A stretch of DNA of 64,000 bases from Cryptomeria japonica (lineage: Eukaryota; Streptophyta; Pinopsida; Cupressales; Cupressaceae). Both the position numbers and the translations under genes were made by a program. The notes beneath the pieces are model-generated. The model had not been told where the DNA came from and did no database searches. It saw nothing but the letters and a program-made list of their open reading frames with translations. Of the stretch, positions 1 to 13,100 are shown one piece after another (within the stretch, counting starts at the first letter, position 1; every line of letters begins with the position of its first letter). Where the stretch lies: positions 378,704,400-378,768,399 of the forward strand of contig NC_081407.1 in assembly GCF_030272615.1 (NCBI RefSeq), given 5' to 3'.

Positions 1-642
1 CATCCTGGAAAAGCTAAAAGACATGTCACCAAAAGATAAAATCAAAAGAAAACCAAGACTCGACACCAACATCCACTGTAGTCCTCAAGTTTAGTGTCTC
101 TTGTCACTTATTTAAGTCTTATTCGATTGTGGTCACAATGTTCACTTTCACAAAAAGGATAGATAGCACTGAACCATATGTTGTCTGAGTCTGTTGAAAG
201 ATTTGATTTTGTTGAAGCTCATTGTTGCTGCCGTGTCTCATTTGAAACTGACTGAATCCATGAAACTGATACTTTATTGCGGAGAAGATGAAATTTTATT
301 GCGGATCTGTGATGCAAATGCTGCTTTATTGCGGATTGTGCGCAGATAGACTGAAGGAAGCTGGAAGAAACTATACTCCTCAAAACATGTGATGTTCTCA
401 GTTCCACACCCATCACTAGACGTAGGATTTTGCCTTAGCCACAGATAGGATCTGATTTATTATAGATGGAAAGGGATGTGAAAAGGGAGATTTATTATGA
501 ATGGCTAACCAATCTTGGGTAGATCAATAACAAGCCATGATGGGAATAGGTAAGTTTATTATGGATGAACAGGTTGTGAGTGTGTGCAAAGTGAAGGATG
601 AAAGAGAATCCTGAAGGAGAGAGGAGCAAAGTCTCTACGCAT
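1..642 (-). other. Element 1 tail, non-coding
   Basis: This is the non-coding tail downstream of pol on the minus strand. It matches 17455-17946 of element 2 closely, apart from ~165-170 bp present here (about 490-655) and missing from element 2. I see no coding sequence; short open frames here have no conserved features. Confidence 0.7.
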
Positions 643-795
643 GGCGCTGGTGACCCAGTTTTCACCATGGTACTTGCCCAAGGCGCCACCGAAGTGGCTT
701 TCACCATTGGACGAAATTATTTCTCTTTACTTTTTTGAATTTTTCAATTTTTTTTTGTCACAAGGCGCCTATTTGCCAGGTTTTCACCAAGTGAC
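643..795 (-). other. Three post-pol hairpin modules, element 1
   Basis: About 120 nt after the pol stop, three short modules share one layout on the minus strand: GGTG, an A-rich spacer, a 4-bp stem with a 4-5 nt loop, then CGCC. Module A (764-788) has stem CCTG with near-complement TAGG and loop GCAAA; it sits inside a longer 39-nt hairpin with GTCAC/GTGAC ends (757-795). Module B (682-705) has CCAC/GTGG around a TTCG loop. Module C (643-666) has CTGG/CCAG around GTCA. GGTG can pair with CGCC through one G-T (G-U) wobble. Stem sequences differ but stay complementary, which argues for structure rather than plain repeat. Function unknown. Confidence 0.7.
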
Positions 796-913
796 GATTT
801 TTTTTGTTTTATAATTTTTTTGTATTTTTGAAATTTTTAAATTTTTTTTTTTTTTTGTATTTTTGAAATTTTTGATTTTTTTTTAATTTTTCGAATTAGG
901 ATATTCCAGAAAA

Positions 914-3900
914 TTATGTGTAGAACCTACGAAGGTGCATGCTGTTGATAAGATCCTCCAAGGGTTCACCTTCTGTAGTTGAGAGCTAATATGCACCAGA
1001 TCCATATGCTACTGTAATAATGTAGGGACCAAGCCAGTTTGGTTCAAACTTGCCCTTCTTCTCTCTGTCTTGCTGATTCTTGGGGTTCTCTCTGAGGACT
1101 AAGTCACCTACCTCAAATGTGCGAGGCATGACTTTGTGATTGTAGCTGAGACTCATTCGCTTTTGGTAAGCCTTAAGATGATTAAAAACAGTTTGTCTCC
1201 GTTCATTGAGCAGTTCTAGTTCTTGTAAGCGAGAGACTCTGTAATCTTCATCAGTGATGATGTTTTGCAAAGAGACCCGTAAAGAGGGTAACTCGACCTC
1301 AATAGGCAAGATGGCTTCAGCGCCGTAGACAAATGAATATGGTGTAGCTCCTGTAGGTGTGCGGACACTTGTGCAATAGGCCCAAAGTGCTGGATTGAGT
1401 TGGATATGCCAGTTACGGCCAGCGTCGTCGACTGTCTTTTTGAGGATTTTAAGAATTGTTTTATTAGACGCCTCAGCTTGGCCATTACCTTGGGGGTAAT
1501 ATGGTGTGGAGAAACGATGAGAGATATGGAAGCGGTCACAGAGTTCACGAACATCCTAATTTTTGAAGGGACGCCCGTTATCAGTAATAATGGAATCAGG
1601 AATACCATATCGGCAAATGATGTAGTTCAGGATGAAGGTAGCAATTTGTTTCCCAGTGACTTGTGTGAGAGGTACAGCTTCAATCCATTTTGTGAAATAC
1701 TCTGTGGCTGTGATAATGAATTTATGACCATTGAAAGAAGGAGGGTGAATCTTGCCTATGAGATCGAGTCCCCACTGACAAAAGGGCCAAGGAGATGCAA
1801 GTGGTTGTAGTTCTTGTGCTAGTGCATGTATGAGGTCTCCATGAATTTGACATTGCTTACATTTCTTGACAAACTGATATGATTCCTTTTCCATATTGGG
1901 CCAATAATATCCAGTCCTGATGAGTTTCTTGGCCAAGATAGGACCACGAGTATGCGGACCACATATCCCTTCATGCACTTCACGTAACGCAATCTGAGCT
2001 TCGTCACTTTCTAAACATCTAAGAAGAGTGCCATCTAGACCTCGTCGGTATAGGATATCGGCTAGAATGACATATCGAGAGGATTGACAAATGAAGGTAC
2101 GGCGTTGGTTGTTTGATAGATCAGGAGGCAAGATATTATCGCGAAGGTATGTGAATATGGAACCATATAACTGGGATTCGGGACCGACAACGCATATCAT
2201 TTCAGTAGGAGTGATCTCATATGAAGGAACCAATAGGTTGTCTACCAAAAACTCATAGCAGGTTTCATTTTGAGGCAGGTCAATTAGTGAAGCGATTGTA
2301 GCCATGGCATTTGCAGCACGATTATGCTCTCTTGGTATCTACTCAAAATCTATCTTTGTGAAATGTTGTTTCAAATCATCCACCATTTGTTTGTAAGGCA
2401 TTAATTTTTCATCTTTTGTTTGGTAATCATCAGTTGCTTGACGGATGACCAGTTGAGAATCCCCAAAAATGCGAAGTTCTTGGATCTTCCATTGAACTGC
2501 AATTCTTAATCCAGTTGTTAATGCCTCATATTCCGCTATATTGTTGGTGCAAGGAAATGATAAGCGGTATGACTTTGGTATAGAATCGCCTTGGGGAGTT
2601 ATAAAGAGAATACCCGCTCCTGCTCCATGCTGTGTGTATGAGCCATCAAAGTATAGTTGCCATGGCTTCACATGTGATATTGTTAAAATTGCTTCATCTG
2701 GAAATTCTGACTGTAGAGGAACATCATCTATCATGGGAGCATCTGCCAATTGATCTGCAATTTCTTGTCCTTTTATTGCTTTTCTGTCTACGTACTCGAT
2801 GTCAAATTCACTCAGAATCATTACCCACTTGGCCAGCCGCCCAGTAAGTGTAGCTTTGTTGAGAAGATATTTTAGTGGATCAATTCTGGCAATCAACTTA
2901 GTCTTGTGAGTGAGCATATAATGGCGTGATTTTAGTGAAGCAAAGACCACAGCGAGACAGGCACGCTCGATTGGTGTGTAATTTAGCTCATATCCCACCA
3001 GTGTGCGACTGATATAGTATACTGCTTTTTCCTTGCCGTCAGGTATTTGTTGTGCTAAGAGTGCCCCCAGTGCCGTTGGAGTAGCTGATATGTAGAGTAA
3101 CAAAGGTTGATCTAGAATTGGTGGCATCAAAACTGGTGGGTTCAAAAGATAGTCTTTGAGCACCTGAAAAGCCTGTTGACAGTTCTCATCCCATTTGAAC
3201 TTGATGTTTTTGTGTAGCAGGTGCTGGAAAAGATTACACTTATCTGCAAGTTGTGCTATGAATCTTCGTATGGATTGGAGTCTCCCTTGTAAAGATCGAA
3301 GTTGACTGATATTCCTCGGTGGCGGCATGTCCAAGATAGCCTTGACTTTTGCTGGATCGGCCTTGATTCCTCTTTTAGACAAAATGAATCCTAGGAGCTT
3401 CCCTGAGGTTACTCCAAAGACACATTTCTTTGGATTTAATCTTACTTTGTATTTTTCCAGCCGATCAAAGACAACTGAAAGTATGTCCAAGTGTGTATCT
3501 CTATCTATTGATTTTCCCAAGAGATCATCAACATAATCTTCCACTGTTATGTGCATGAGATCATGAAAAATAGTGGTCATCGCTCTTTGATAAGTAGCGC
3601 TTGCATTTTTCAGCCCAAAAGGCATGACATTCCAACAGAAGGTTCCCCATGGACAAGTGAATGATGTTTTATGTTGATCTTCAGGCGCAATCCTGATTTG
3701 ATTATATCCAGAAAATCCATCCATTAAAGATAGCATTTCATGACCTGCTGTGAGATCAACGATCAAGTCAATGTTTGGAAATGGGAAGTCATCTTTCGGA
3801 CAGGCTTTGTTGATGTCTCTGAAATCTGTACATATCCTTATGCTGCGATCTGGTTTACTGACAGGTACTAGATTGGAGATCCATTCGGGATAATCAATTG

Positions 3901-6900
3901 GGCGTATGAAACCGACATCCAATAATTTTTCCAGCTCTGCCTTGACTAGTAATGCCACTTGCGGGTGCATTTTCCTTAATTTCTGTTTCACTGGCTTTGC
4001 CCCCGGTTTGACTGTCAAATGATGCATTACCAAATCCGGATCTAATCCAGGCATATCAGCGTATGACCATGCAAAGTTGATTTGTCGTTCCTTGAAGAAG
4101 CTTATGAATTTTGCCCTCTCAGACTCTGTCAAGGATTGAGCCAGGAATATGTTGTGTGGAACTTCTTCCGTACCAATGTTTGTCTTTATAGTCTCCTCTA
4201 CCAACATGGATGATTTTTCCTCATATGATGCTGGGAGAATGTCGAGCCTTCCATCTTCGGGTGCCTCAGAGAGGTTTTCGCCCTTAGATACGTCCTTTCT
4301 TTTTACTTTTTTGGAGTCAGATAGCGCCACAGTGTGGTTTTCACCATAAGACCCTTGATTTGTTCTTATTTTCACATTTTTGCGACTAGAAGGCCCGACA
4401 CCCTCACCAAAATATGCCATGTTATTGAGTTCTATGGTGTATCCTGCTTTGTGGTCTCCAGGGGGAAGATCATCTCGTATGCCAAGATAGTCGATAATAG
4501 CTTCGTCATTTTGAAATGTATCAAATTGTGCTGGTCCTTCATGATCCCAGTCAATGAGTTGGGGGTGAACAAGGGGACGTTCTTTAGTGTTTTCAGAGTT
4601 TGTAGAGCGAAGAGTGAAGATGTGGTTATATTCAGGTATGTCAAGACAATCGTTGAGGTCATCGATGGCACTCTCCAAATCAGTTTCGATCGCGAGCGAA
4701 TCCAAATTATCTTCACTAGTAGCGCCTTCAGGGACAAGTGTCCTCATCCTATGCGATTTCAACCTAGGACCTTGAAACGAAGACTGTGCGAGATCCTTAT
4801 GGGTTGCTTCTTGACCAACTCTGAACTTTTTGTAAAATTCCTCCTCTTTTGTGGGTTCATCTGGTTCTCTGAATGTCTCGGTGAGCTCATAGTCACTGGA
4901 GGATTTGTCTGAACCCCATTCCCACTCATTAGAATCTGTGGAATAGTAGTCCTCTTGTTGAATTTCGGCAACTTTGATTCGCAATGCCTCTTTTGTTCTT
5001 TTATAGTGTATCTTGGAATTCAGAAAACCAAGTCCCTTTGAGCGTTCCCTTCTTGTAGTTAACTCAGGTTGTAAGGGCTCCATGACGTCTTCTTTGCGTA
5101 ACCCGAGAGGGCTTTTTCCATCATACCCGAATCTTTGCAGAATTTTGAAGCCTTTGCCATAGTTCTCACAGGGTATAATAATCTGATCTTGTGTGTCCTC
5201 TTCAACATCTTTGTAGAGCATTTTGTATAAAGTTTCCTCTTCTAGTTCACCCCATCTTTGAAAGGTAGTAGGATCCCATTTGAGTATCATGATGGAGATT
5301 TGCTTGTTAGGATGTGGCCTCCCATATTCTTTTGGAGAACTCATGACTTGTCGTAAAAACATTGTCTGATTCAAAGTGTATTCTCCAATGCCTTTGTCTT
5401 GAAACTTGCTTCTAACTTCACCTTATTTGGATGTCGAGGGTTTTAATGACTTAGGATCAATGTACATCGAAGAAGGAGTAGCCTCACGATTACTGGGAAT
5501 TATAGTCTCAGTATGTGATCTCAAGTTATTGCAATATATGAACGGATTTGGATCACCGTTGACCGTTACCTCGACTCCATTATGAGGAAACTTAATGCAT
5601 TGATGGTATGTCGATGGGACTGCCCTCATTTCATGAATCCAAGGATGTCCTAGCAATATGTTATATGTGAGATCCAGATCTAGGACTTGACAAACCACAT
5701 CCTTTGTGACTGGCCCAATTCTTAGCGGTAAGGTAACTGTGCCCTTGGATGAACGCTCTTCATCATCATAGGCCTTGATGGTGATTTGGTTTGTAGAATT
5801 CACAGCTTTGTCAGAATATCCCAATTGTCTAATGGTGCTCAAAGTACAAATGTTTAGACCTGCTCCTCCATCTATCAGGACTCACTTTATTCGATGCTTG
5901 TGTATGAAGGCTTCAATATGTAATGGTGCATTATGTGGCTGACTTATGGAGGCGTCATCTACTTCTATAAATGTAAGGGAATGTGGAATGGATAGGTATC
6001 CCACCATGGCTTGAAACTGGTCAACGTTCAGATCAGTAGGAACGGCGGTGTCTCTCAAGATTTTGTCAAGAATAGCCTAATGAGCAGGGGATATGCGTAA
6101 GAGCTCAAGGATGGAGATGAGCGCGGGTGTCCTCCCTAATTGTTCTACAAGGTCATACTCAGGTTTGGTAGATGAAAAAGTAGTGTTTTTAGTTGAAGCA
6201 CCTGGCAAAGTAATTTTACCTCGACGAGTTGTAACATGACATTCAGAGGTAGGCTCGGAAGAAGATCCAACACCTCTTAGGACAATCTTGGGTCTCTGAG
6301 GAGGATTCTCAGGATTTTTGTTCTTGATGGTAATAGTAGAGATATGATTATCCATTGAGATGTGATTGATAGTTGAGTCATAGTTGTAAGGTGCTCTAGT
6401 ATAGTTGGCCTGATCATCTGTGACTTGGGCTTTTCCTTTGTCATGCTTTGGGAATGGTTCCTTAAACATCTCATGTTCTTGATTAGACGAATGTCCCTCA
6501 ATCTCAATGTCACCTCTATCAATGAGATCTTGCACAATATTCTTCAGTCGATGGCAATTTCCTATCTTATGACCCTTGCTCTTATGAAACTCACAATACT
6601 CATCATCATTCCACCAATTTGGTTTGACCTTTGGTTCATATGGAGGAAAATCTGGAACTGTGATCACTTTGCTTGCCACTAGCTTTTTAAAGACTGATTC
6701 AAGTGGTTCTCCCAATGGGGTGTACTTCCTTCGTGGTTTATAAGTTGTTTGAGTATTCACTTGATTGTTTGTAGAACTTGATCCCGAAAAGATGAATTTG
6801 GGTCGCACTGTGTTGGCATCAACAACACCATCATTAACTGTATTCTTGTTCTTATTCCAAAATCTTGGCTTGTCTTTTCCTTTAAAGTCATCTTTGTTTT

Positions 6901-8437
6901 CTTTAAATATCTTGATAACTCCTTGTTCAATTAAGACCTTTTCTATTGCTAGTCCCTTTTCAATAACATCCTTGAATGTAGATAAACAAGCTTTTCTGAG
7001 GTCATAGCCAATAGCCTTGTTAACATTTTGTGTGAACATTTCCACCATTTGTTTCTGCGGGATTTCGCAAGAGCATCTACTAGCTAGATTTCTCCATCTT
7101 TGCAAAAATGATGCAAAGGACTCTCCTTCTTTTTGTTTAGTGTTGCACAAAGTAGTGATTGATATGTCTGTCTCTATGTTGTAGGAGAAATGTTGAATAA
7201 ATGCCTCTGCTAAGTCACCCCATGACTTAATTCCAGGTGGAAGTTGGGAGAACCATTCCATAGCTTGATCACCTAAGCTTTGTGGGAATAATCTCATCAA
7301 ATATGTCTCTTCTGCTGCTACCTCAATGCAAGCTGTGAAAAATTGTCTTATGTGTGCCTTAGGATCCCCTTTTCCTCTATACTTATCAAATTTAGGCGTC
7401 ACAAAGTGTGTAGGAAAAGGAGGCATTGGAATGCTCTTGTCAAATGGATAAGGACATATGTCTCTCATAGTGTATGTTGGTTTTGATGTACTCATGTCCT
7501 CCATCTTCTTTTGTAGATCTCTAATTTGTTGTTCCAAATTATTCTTGGGAGGAGATTGATTTCTTGTAGCATACCCCATGTTTGAAACACCCATTTGAGG
7601 AGGAGCTTGTTGCATGTATGGATGATACTGATCGTAGACATGTCCATATGGAGGTCTATATTGTTGCGGCATATATGGAGCACTTGGCATAACTTCATGT
7701 TGAGGGACCCCATATCTGTTTTGTGCATATATACCATACTCAATAGGCATTTCATTTTCCATTGTGTTGCCCCCAATTTTGACATGAGGTCTCCTTGTGT
7801 CAAAATTTTGAGGATGTCTTTGAGTATCCACTTGTTTTGATTGATCCATACCTTGAGCATGTAATTGTGCATATTTGTCTGCATAAGGCCTCCATGATGG
7901 TCTTTGAGTGTAAGTATCATACGTTTGAGCTTGTGTATGTGGGATTGCTAGTTTTTGAAGCAAAACTGATGGTGACTCAGGCATCATATTATTTGGTCCT
8001 CTATTTCCTCCACTATTTGGTCTCCTTTGATCCATGTTGGGTTGAGTTTGTTGTGAGGGTCGACTTTCCATAAGTTGAGATAAGTCAAAATCATGCGGTA
8101 TTTTAGCTCCACTTTGTGCCATCATGTGTAAAAAGTACTGACGATCTTTCCTCATTATCTCTTCAACCAATCTATTGAAATGAGGATTCATTATGGATTC
8201 TTCTATGTCTGCTGATAGTATTGAAGAGTTGTCAACATTGTCATTGTGTGTAGCATTGTTGTTTATAGTATTTGCGCTTTCCACATTTGGATTGTTTCTA
8301 TAAACATTCATGTCTGGTAATGTAGTGTGCTCAGGATTGTAGAATAAATCATTGTCATACTCATAAGAACTCATGTTTGCGGACTCTTGAGCTTCTTTAG
8401 CTATTCTCCTAGATTTTTGAAGGCGGGTTTCAACCAT
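914..8437 (-). pseudogene. gag-pol: Tat-lineage Ty3/gypsy gag-pol, element 1 (six in-frame stops)
   Basis: One continuous minus-strand frame of about 2,508 codons, starting at ATG 8437 and ending with TAA at 914-916, encodes a retrotransposon polyprotein. In order: Gag core (~7180-7390), a CX2H-type knuckle (~6565-6610), aspartic protease with LIDGGAG (~5860-5880), G-patch (~5020-5170), reverse transcriptase with YVDD at 3524-3535, gypsy RNase H, a second archaeal-type RNase H (FDGSY, AEYEAL, GDSQLV), then integrase with HHCC finger, DDE core and a WLGPY C-terminal module. The double RNase H and G-patch fit the plant Tat group. Stops lie at 6077, 5882, 5423, 2339, 1556 and 986. Against element 2 five are CAG/CAA/CGA turned into TAG/TAA/TGA, and the sixth (6077) is AAA in element 2. 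No frameshift is present. The copy is non-functional as it stands. Confidence 0.95.
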
Positions 8438-8929
8438 GAACTAGGTGTTTGACCAAGATGTGAGAGACTAGATGAAAAGTGAAAAGAGTATGGAAGACCA
8501 AGAGTTGTATGAAATGTAAATGAATCTTGAGGTGTACTTGCAATGTCCAAAGTGTAAGACCAAGTATGTAAGTAGTAGAGTAGGTGTGACTTCCAAAGAG
8601 AGGATCGTTTCTCTTGATGAGGTAAGCTGACCTTGACTCTAAGTAAGACCAAATGAGACCCAAAGGTAAGAAACCTTGATGAGGGACCACTTAGCAAAGT
8701 GTAGTTGTATGTAGTGTGTTGAAAGAGTATAGTGAGGACAAGCAAGTGACCTTTTTGACTCAAGTTTTTAGACAAGTATGAATGTAAAATGAGATGTAAA
8801 GCAATGATGGACTGTATGAGACCTTAGGACAGGTTGAATGCTAGATGAAACCTGAAGAGACAACCTAAGAAGCTCAAGTATTTCGAAACTGATTTCTTTT
8901 GTTTGCTGGACTGTGCAATTTTCAATCCT
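8438..8929 (-). other. Element 1 leader (5' untranslated region)
   Basis: This is the stretch upstream of the element 1 gag ATG. It is matched in inverted orientation by about 9190-9675 upstream of the element 2 ATG. No LTR start or end, and no primer-binding site, can be seen here. Open frames in it appear in both arms only because the arms are homologous. Confidence 0.65.
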
Positions 8930-9125
8930 GGACACAGACGCTTCTGTATACTTCACAGACGCGAATCCCAGAGACAGACGTGTCTTTGTTTGACACATAC
9001 GCTGTTACAGACACAGACGCTATTCTGCCCTTCATAGACGTGATTCCCAGACACAGACGTGTCTCTGTTTCACACAGACGCTATTCTGTTTGTCACAGAC
9101 GCGCTTAGATGACGCAGACGCGGTA
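8930..9125 (+). repeat. ~20-bp CACAGACG minisatellite at the palindrome centre
   Basis: About ten units beginning with CACAGACG or a variant occur at near-regular 19-22-bp steps (near 8935, 8954, 8973, 8992, 9013, 9033, 9052, 9074, 9094, 9113). Many carry a following TTCTGT-like stretch. Beyond ~9130 the motif flips to CGTCTG (near 9148 and 9170), so the array itself is part of the inverted symmetry. It lies in the leader between the two gag genes. Confidence 0.8.
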
Positions 9126-9675
9126 AAAGAAGAAAATCGCAGAAGTGCGTCTGGGTTAAACATAGTAGCGTCTGTGTTCAAAATTGCAAGAAAAAAAAAT
9201 TTCAGAGTCCAACAAACAAGAGAAATCAGTTTCGGAATACTTGAGCTTCCTAGGTTGTTTCTTCAGGTTTCATCTAGCATTCAACCTATCTCTGGGTATC
9301 ATACAGTCCATCATTGCTTCACACCTCATTTTACATTCATACTTGTCTAAACTTGAGTCAAAAGGTCACTTGCTTGTCCTCATCATACTTTGTCAACATA
9401 CTACATACAACTACACTTTGCTAAGTGGTCCCTCATCAAGGTTTCTTACCTTTGGGTCTCATTTGGTCTTACTTAGGGTCAAGGTCAGCTTACCTCATCA
9501 AGAGAAACTATCCTCTCTTTGGAAGTCACACCTACTCTACTACTTACATACTTGGTCTTACACTTTGGACATTGCAAGTAAACTTCAGATTCATTTGCAC
9601 TCCATACAACTCTTGGTCTTCCATACTCTTTCCATTTTCATCTAGTCTTACACATCTTGGTCAAACACCTAGTTC

Positions 9676-12060
9676 ATGGTTGAAACCCATCTTCAAAAAT
9701 CTAGGAGAAAAGCTAAAGAAGCTCAAGAGTCCACCAACATGAGTTCTTATGAGTATGACAATGATTTATTTTTCAATACTGAGCACACTACATTACCTGA
9801 CATGGAGGTTTATAGAAACAATCCAAATGTTGAGAACACAGACACTACAAACAACAATGCTACACACAATGACAATGTGGACAACTTTTCAATACAATCA
9901 GTAGACATAGAAGAATCCATAATGAATCCTCATTTCAATAGATTGGTTGAAGAGATAATGAGGAGAGATCGACAATACTTCTTACACATGATGGCACAAA
10001 GTGGAGCTAAAATACCTCATGACTTTGACATGTCTCAACTTATGGAAAATCGACCCTCGCAACAAACTCACTCCAACATGGATCAAAGGAGACCCAATAG
10101 TGGAGGAAATAGAGGATCGCATATGGTACCTGAATCACCATCAGCTTTGCTTCAAAAACCAGAGGTCTCACATACACAAGCTCAAACATATGATACTTAC
10201 CTTCGAAGACCATTATGGAAGCCTTATGCAGATAGATATGCTCAATCACATGCTCCAACTATGGATCAATCAAAACAAGTGGATACTCAAAGGCATCCTC
10301 AAAATTTGGACATAAGGAAACCTCATGTCAAATTTGGGGGCAACACAATGGAAAATGAAATGCCTATTGAATATGGTATATATGCACAAAATAGATATGG
10401 GGTTCCTCAACATGAAGCTATGCCAAGTGCTCCCTATATGCTGCATCAATATAGACCTCCATATGGACATGTCTACGATTAGTATCATCCATACATGCAA
10501 CAAGCTCCTCCTCAAATTGGCGTCCCAAACATGGGGTATGCTACAAGAAATAGATCTCCTCCCAAGAGCAATTTGGAGCAACAAATAAGAGATTTACAAA
10601 AGAAAATGGAGGACATGAGTGCACCAAAACCAACATACACTATGAGAGACATATGTCCTTATCCATTTGATAAGAGCATCCCAATGCCTCCATTTCCTGC
10701 ACACTTTGTGATGCCAAAATTTGACAAGTATAGAGGAAAGGGAGACCCCAAGGCACACATACGACAATTTTTCACAGCTTGCATTGAGGTAGCGGCAGAA
10801 GAAACATATTTGATGAGGTTGTTCCCGCAGAGCTTAGGCGATCAAGCTATGGAATGGTTTTCTCAATTACCTCCTGGTATTAAGTCATGGGGTGACTTGG
10901 CAGAGGCATTCATTCAGCATTTCTCCGACAACATAGAAATAGATATCTCAGTCACTACTTTGTGCAATACTAAGCAAAAGGAGGGAGAATCTTTTGCGTC
11001 ATTTTTACAAAGATGGAGAAATCTAGCCAGCAGATGCTCTTGTGAAATTCCCCAAAAACAAATGGTAGAAATGTTCACTCAAAACGTTAACAAGGATATT
11101 GGCTATGATCTAAGGAAAGCTTGTTTGTCCACATTCAAGGATGTTATTGAAAAGGGCCTGGCAACAGAAAAGGTCTTAATTGAACAAGGAGTCATTAAGC
11201 TATTCAAGGAAAACAAAGATGACTTTAAAGGAAAAGACAAGCCAAGATTTTGGAATAAAAACAAGAACACAGTCAATGATGGCGTTGTTGATGCCAATAC
11301 AGTGAGACCCAAGTTCATCTTTTCAGGATCAAGTTCTACAAACAATCAAGTGAATACTCAAACAACTTCCAGATCACGAAGGAAGTACACTCCATTGGGA
11401 GAACCACTTGAATCAGTCTTCAAAAAGCTAGTGGCAAACAAAGTGATCACAGTTCCAGATTTTCCTCCATATGAACCAAAGGTCAAACCAAATTGGTGGA
11501 ATGATGATGAGTATTGTGAGTTTCATAAGAGCAAGGGTCACAAGACAGGTAATTGCCATCGATTGAAGAACATTGTGCAAGATCTCATTGATAGAGGCGA
11601 CATTGAGATTGAGGGACATTCATCTAATCAAGAGCATGAGATGTTTAAGGAACCATTCCCAAAACACGACAAAGGAAAAGGCAAAGTCACAGATGATCAA
11701 GCCAATTACACTAGAGCACCTTACAATTATGATTCTACTATCAATCACATCTCGATGGACAATCATATTTCTACTATTACTATCAAGAACAAAAATCCTG
11801 AGAATCCTTCTCAGAGACCCAAGATTGTCCTAAAGGGTGTGGGATCTTCCTCCGAGTCTACTTCTGAATGTCATGTTACAACTCGTCGAGGTAAGATTAC
11901 GTTGCCAGGTGCCTCAACTAAGAATACCAATTCTTCATCAATCAAGCTTGAGTATGACCTTGTAGAACAGTTAGGGAAGACACCCGTGCTCATCTCCATT
12001 CTTGAGCTTCTACGCATATCCCTTGCTCATAAAGCTATCCTTGACAAAATCTTGAGAGAC
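9676..12060 (+). pseudogene. gag: Gag region of element 2
   Basis: This region would form the particle and bind element RNA in the cytoplasm. The N-terminal ~330 codons are low in hydrophobic residues and rich in Asn, Gln, Pro and Tyr, with MQQAPPQ-like stretches. The capsid-like core lies near 10740-11000 (RQFFTACIEVAAEE, QAMEWFSQLPPGIKSWGDL), as in Retrotrans_gag proteins. A knuckle-like CEFHKSKGHKTGNC occurs near 11512-11556. A TAG at 10480 cuts the frame after 268 codons. This N-terminal part is the least conserved between the two arms (about 85% amino-acid identity by eye). Confidence 0.85.
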
Positions 12061-13100
12061 ACTGCCGTCCCTACTGATCTGAATGTGGACCAGTTCCAAG
12101 CCATGGTGGGATACCTATCTGTTCCACACTCCCTCACATTCATAGAAGCTGATGACGCCTCCATAAGTCAGCCACATAATGCACCTTTACACGTTGAAGC
12201 CTTTATACATAAACATCGAATAAAGCGAGTCCTGATAGATGGAGGAGCAGGTCTAAACATTTGTACTTTGAGCACCATTAGACAATTGGGATATTCTGAC
12301 AAAGCTGTGAATTCTACAAACCAAATCACCATCAAGGCCTATGATGATGAAGAGCATTCATCCAAGGGCACAGTTACCTTACCGCTAAGAATTGGGCCAG
12401 TCACAAAGGATGTGGTTTGTCAAGTCCTAGATCTGGATCTCACATATAACATATTGCTAGGACATCCTTGGATTCATGAAATGAGGGCAGTCCCATCGAC
12501 ATACCATCAATGCATTAAGTTTCCTCATAATGGAGTCGAGGTAACGGTCAACGGTGATCCAAATCCGTTCATATATTGCAATAACTTGAGATCACATACT
12601 GAGACTATAATTCCCAGTAATCGTGAGGCTACTCCTTCTTCGACATACATTGATCCTAAGTCATTAAAACCCTTGACATCCAAACAAGGTGAACTTAGAA
12701 GCAAGTTTCAAGACAAAGGCATGGGAGAATACACTTTGAATCAGACAATGTTTTTACGACAAGTCATGAGTTCTCCAAAAGAATATGGGAGGCCACATCC
12801 TAACAAGCAAATCTCCATCATGATACTCAAATGGGATCCTACTACCTTTCAAAGATGGGGTGAACTAGAAGAGGAAAATTTATACAAAATGCTCTACAAA
12901 GATGTTGAAGAGGACACACAAGATCAGATTATTATACCCTGTGAGAACTATGGCAAAGGCTTCAAAATTCTGCAAAGATTCGGGTATGATGGAAGAAGCC
13001 CTCTCGGGTTACGCAAAGAAGGCGTCATGGAGCCCTTACAACCTGAGTTAACTACAAGAAGGGAACGCTCAAAGGGACTTGGTTTTCTGAATTCCAAGAT
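12060..13100 (+). pseudogene. Protease and G-patch region of element 2
   Basis: The aspartic protease would cleave the polyprotein. Its active-site stretch reads LIDGGAGLNIC near 12232-12264, with DGG where most retroviral-type enzymes have DTG or DSG; a downstream DLTYNILLGHPWI (about 12436-12474) fits the second conserved block of this fold. Then comes a G-patch-like Gly-rich segment near 12945-13090 (YGKGFKILQRFGYDG, SKGLGF). G-patch insertions between protease and RT are known in plant Tat-type polyproteins. No stop falls within this region. Confidence 0.75.

Larger units (their letters stand above)
1..8915 (-). repeat. Left arm of giant inverted repeat (element 1)
   Basis: This stretch is the reverse complement of roughly 9205-17946. 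Paired landmarks give a nearly constant coordinate sum: 8885/9233 (18118), gag ATG 8437/9676 (18113), pol stop 916/17194 (18110). Net indel across the 7.5-kb gag-pol is therefore only about 3 nt. Outside pol the sum drops to about 17946 because of one ~165-170-bp indel near 440-660. By eye, 6 differences occur in the outer 420 bp (about 1.4%) and about 22 in the first ~265 nt of gag (about 8%). The arm is cut by the window edge, so its outer boundary is unknown. Confidence 0.95.

Noticed and set aside
8768-9350. Mirror-image open frames near the palindrome centre as a small gene pair
   Set aside because: They exist on both arms because the leader is duplicated; they begin in the minisatellite and show no coding constraint.
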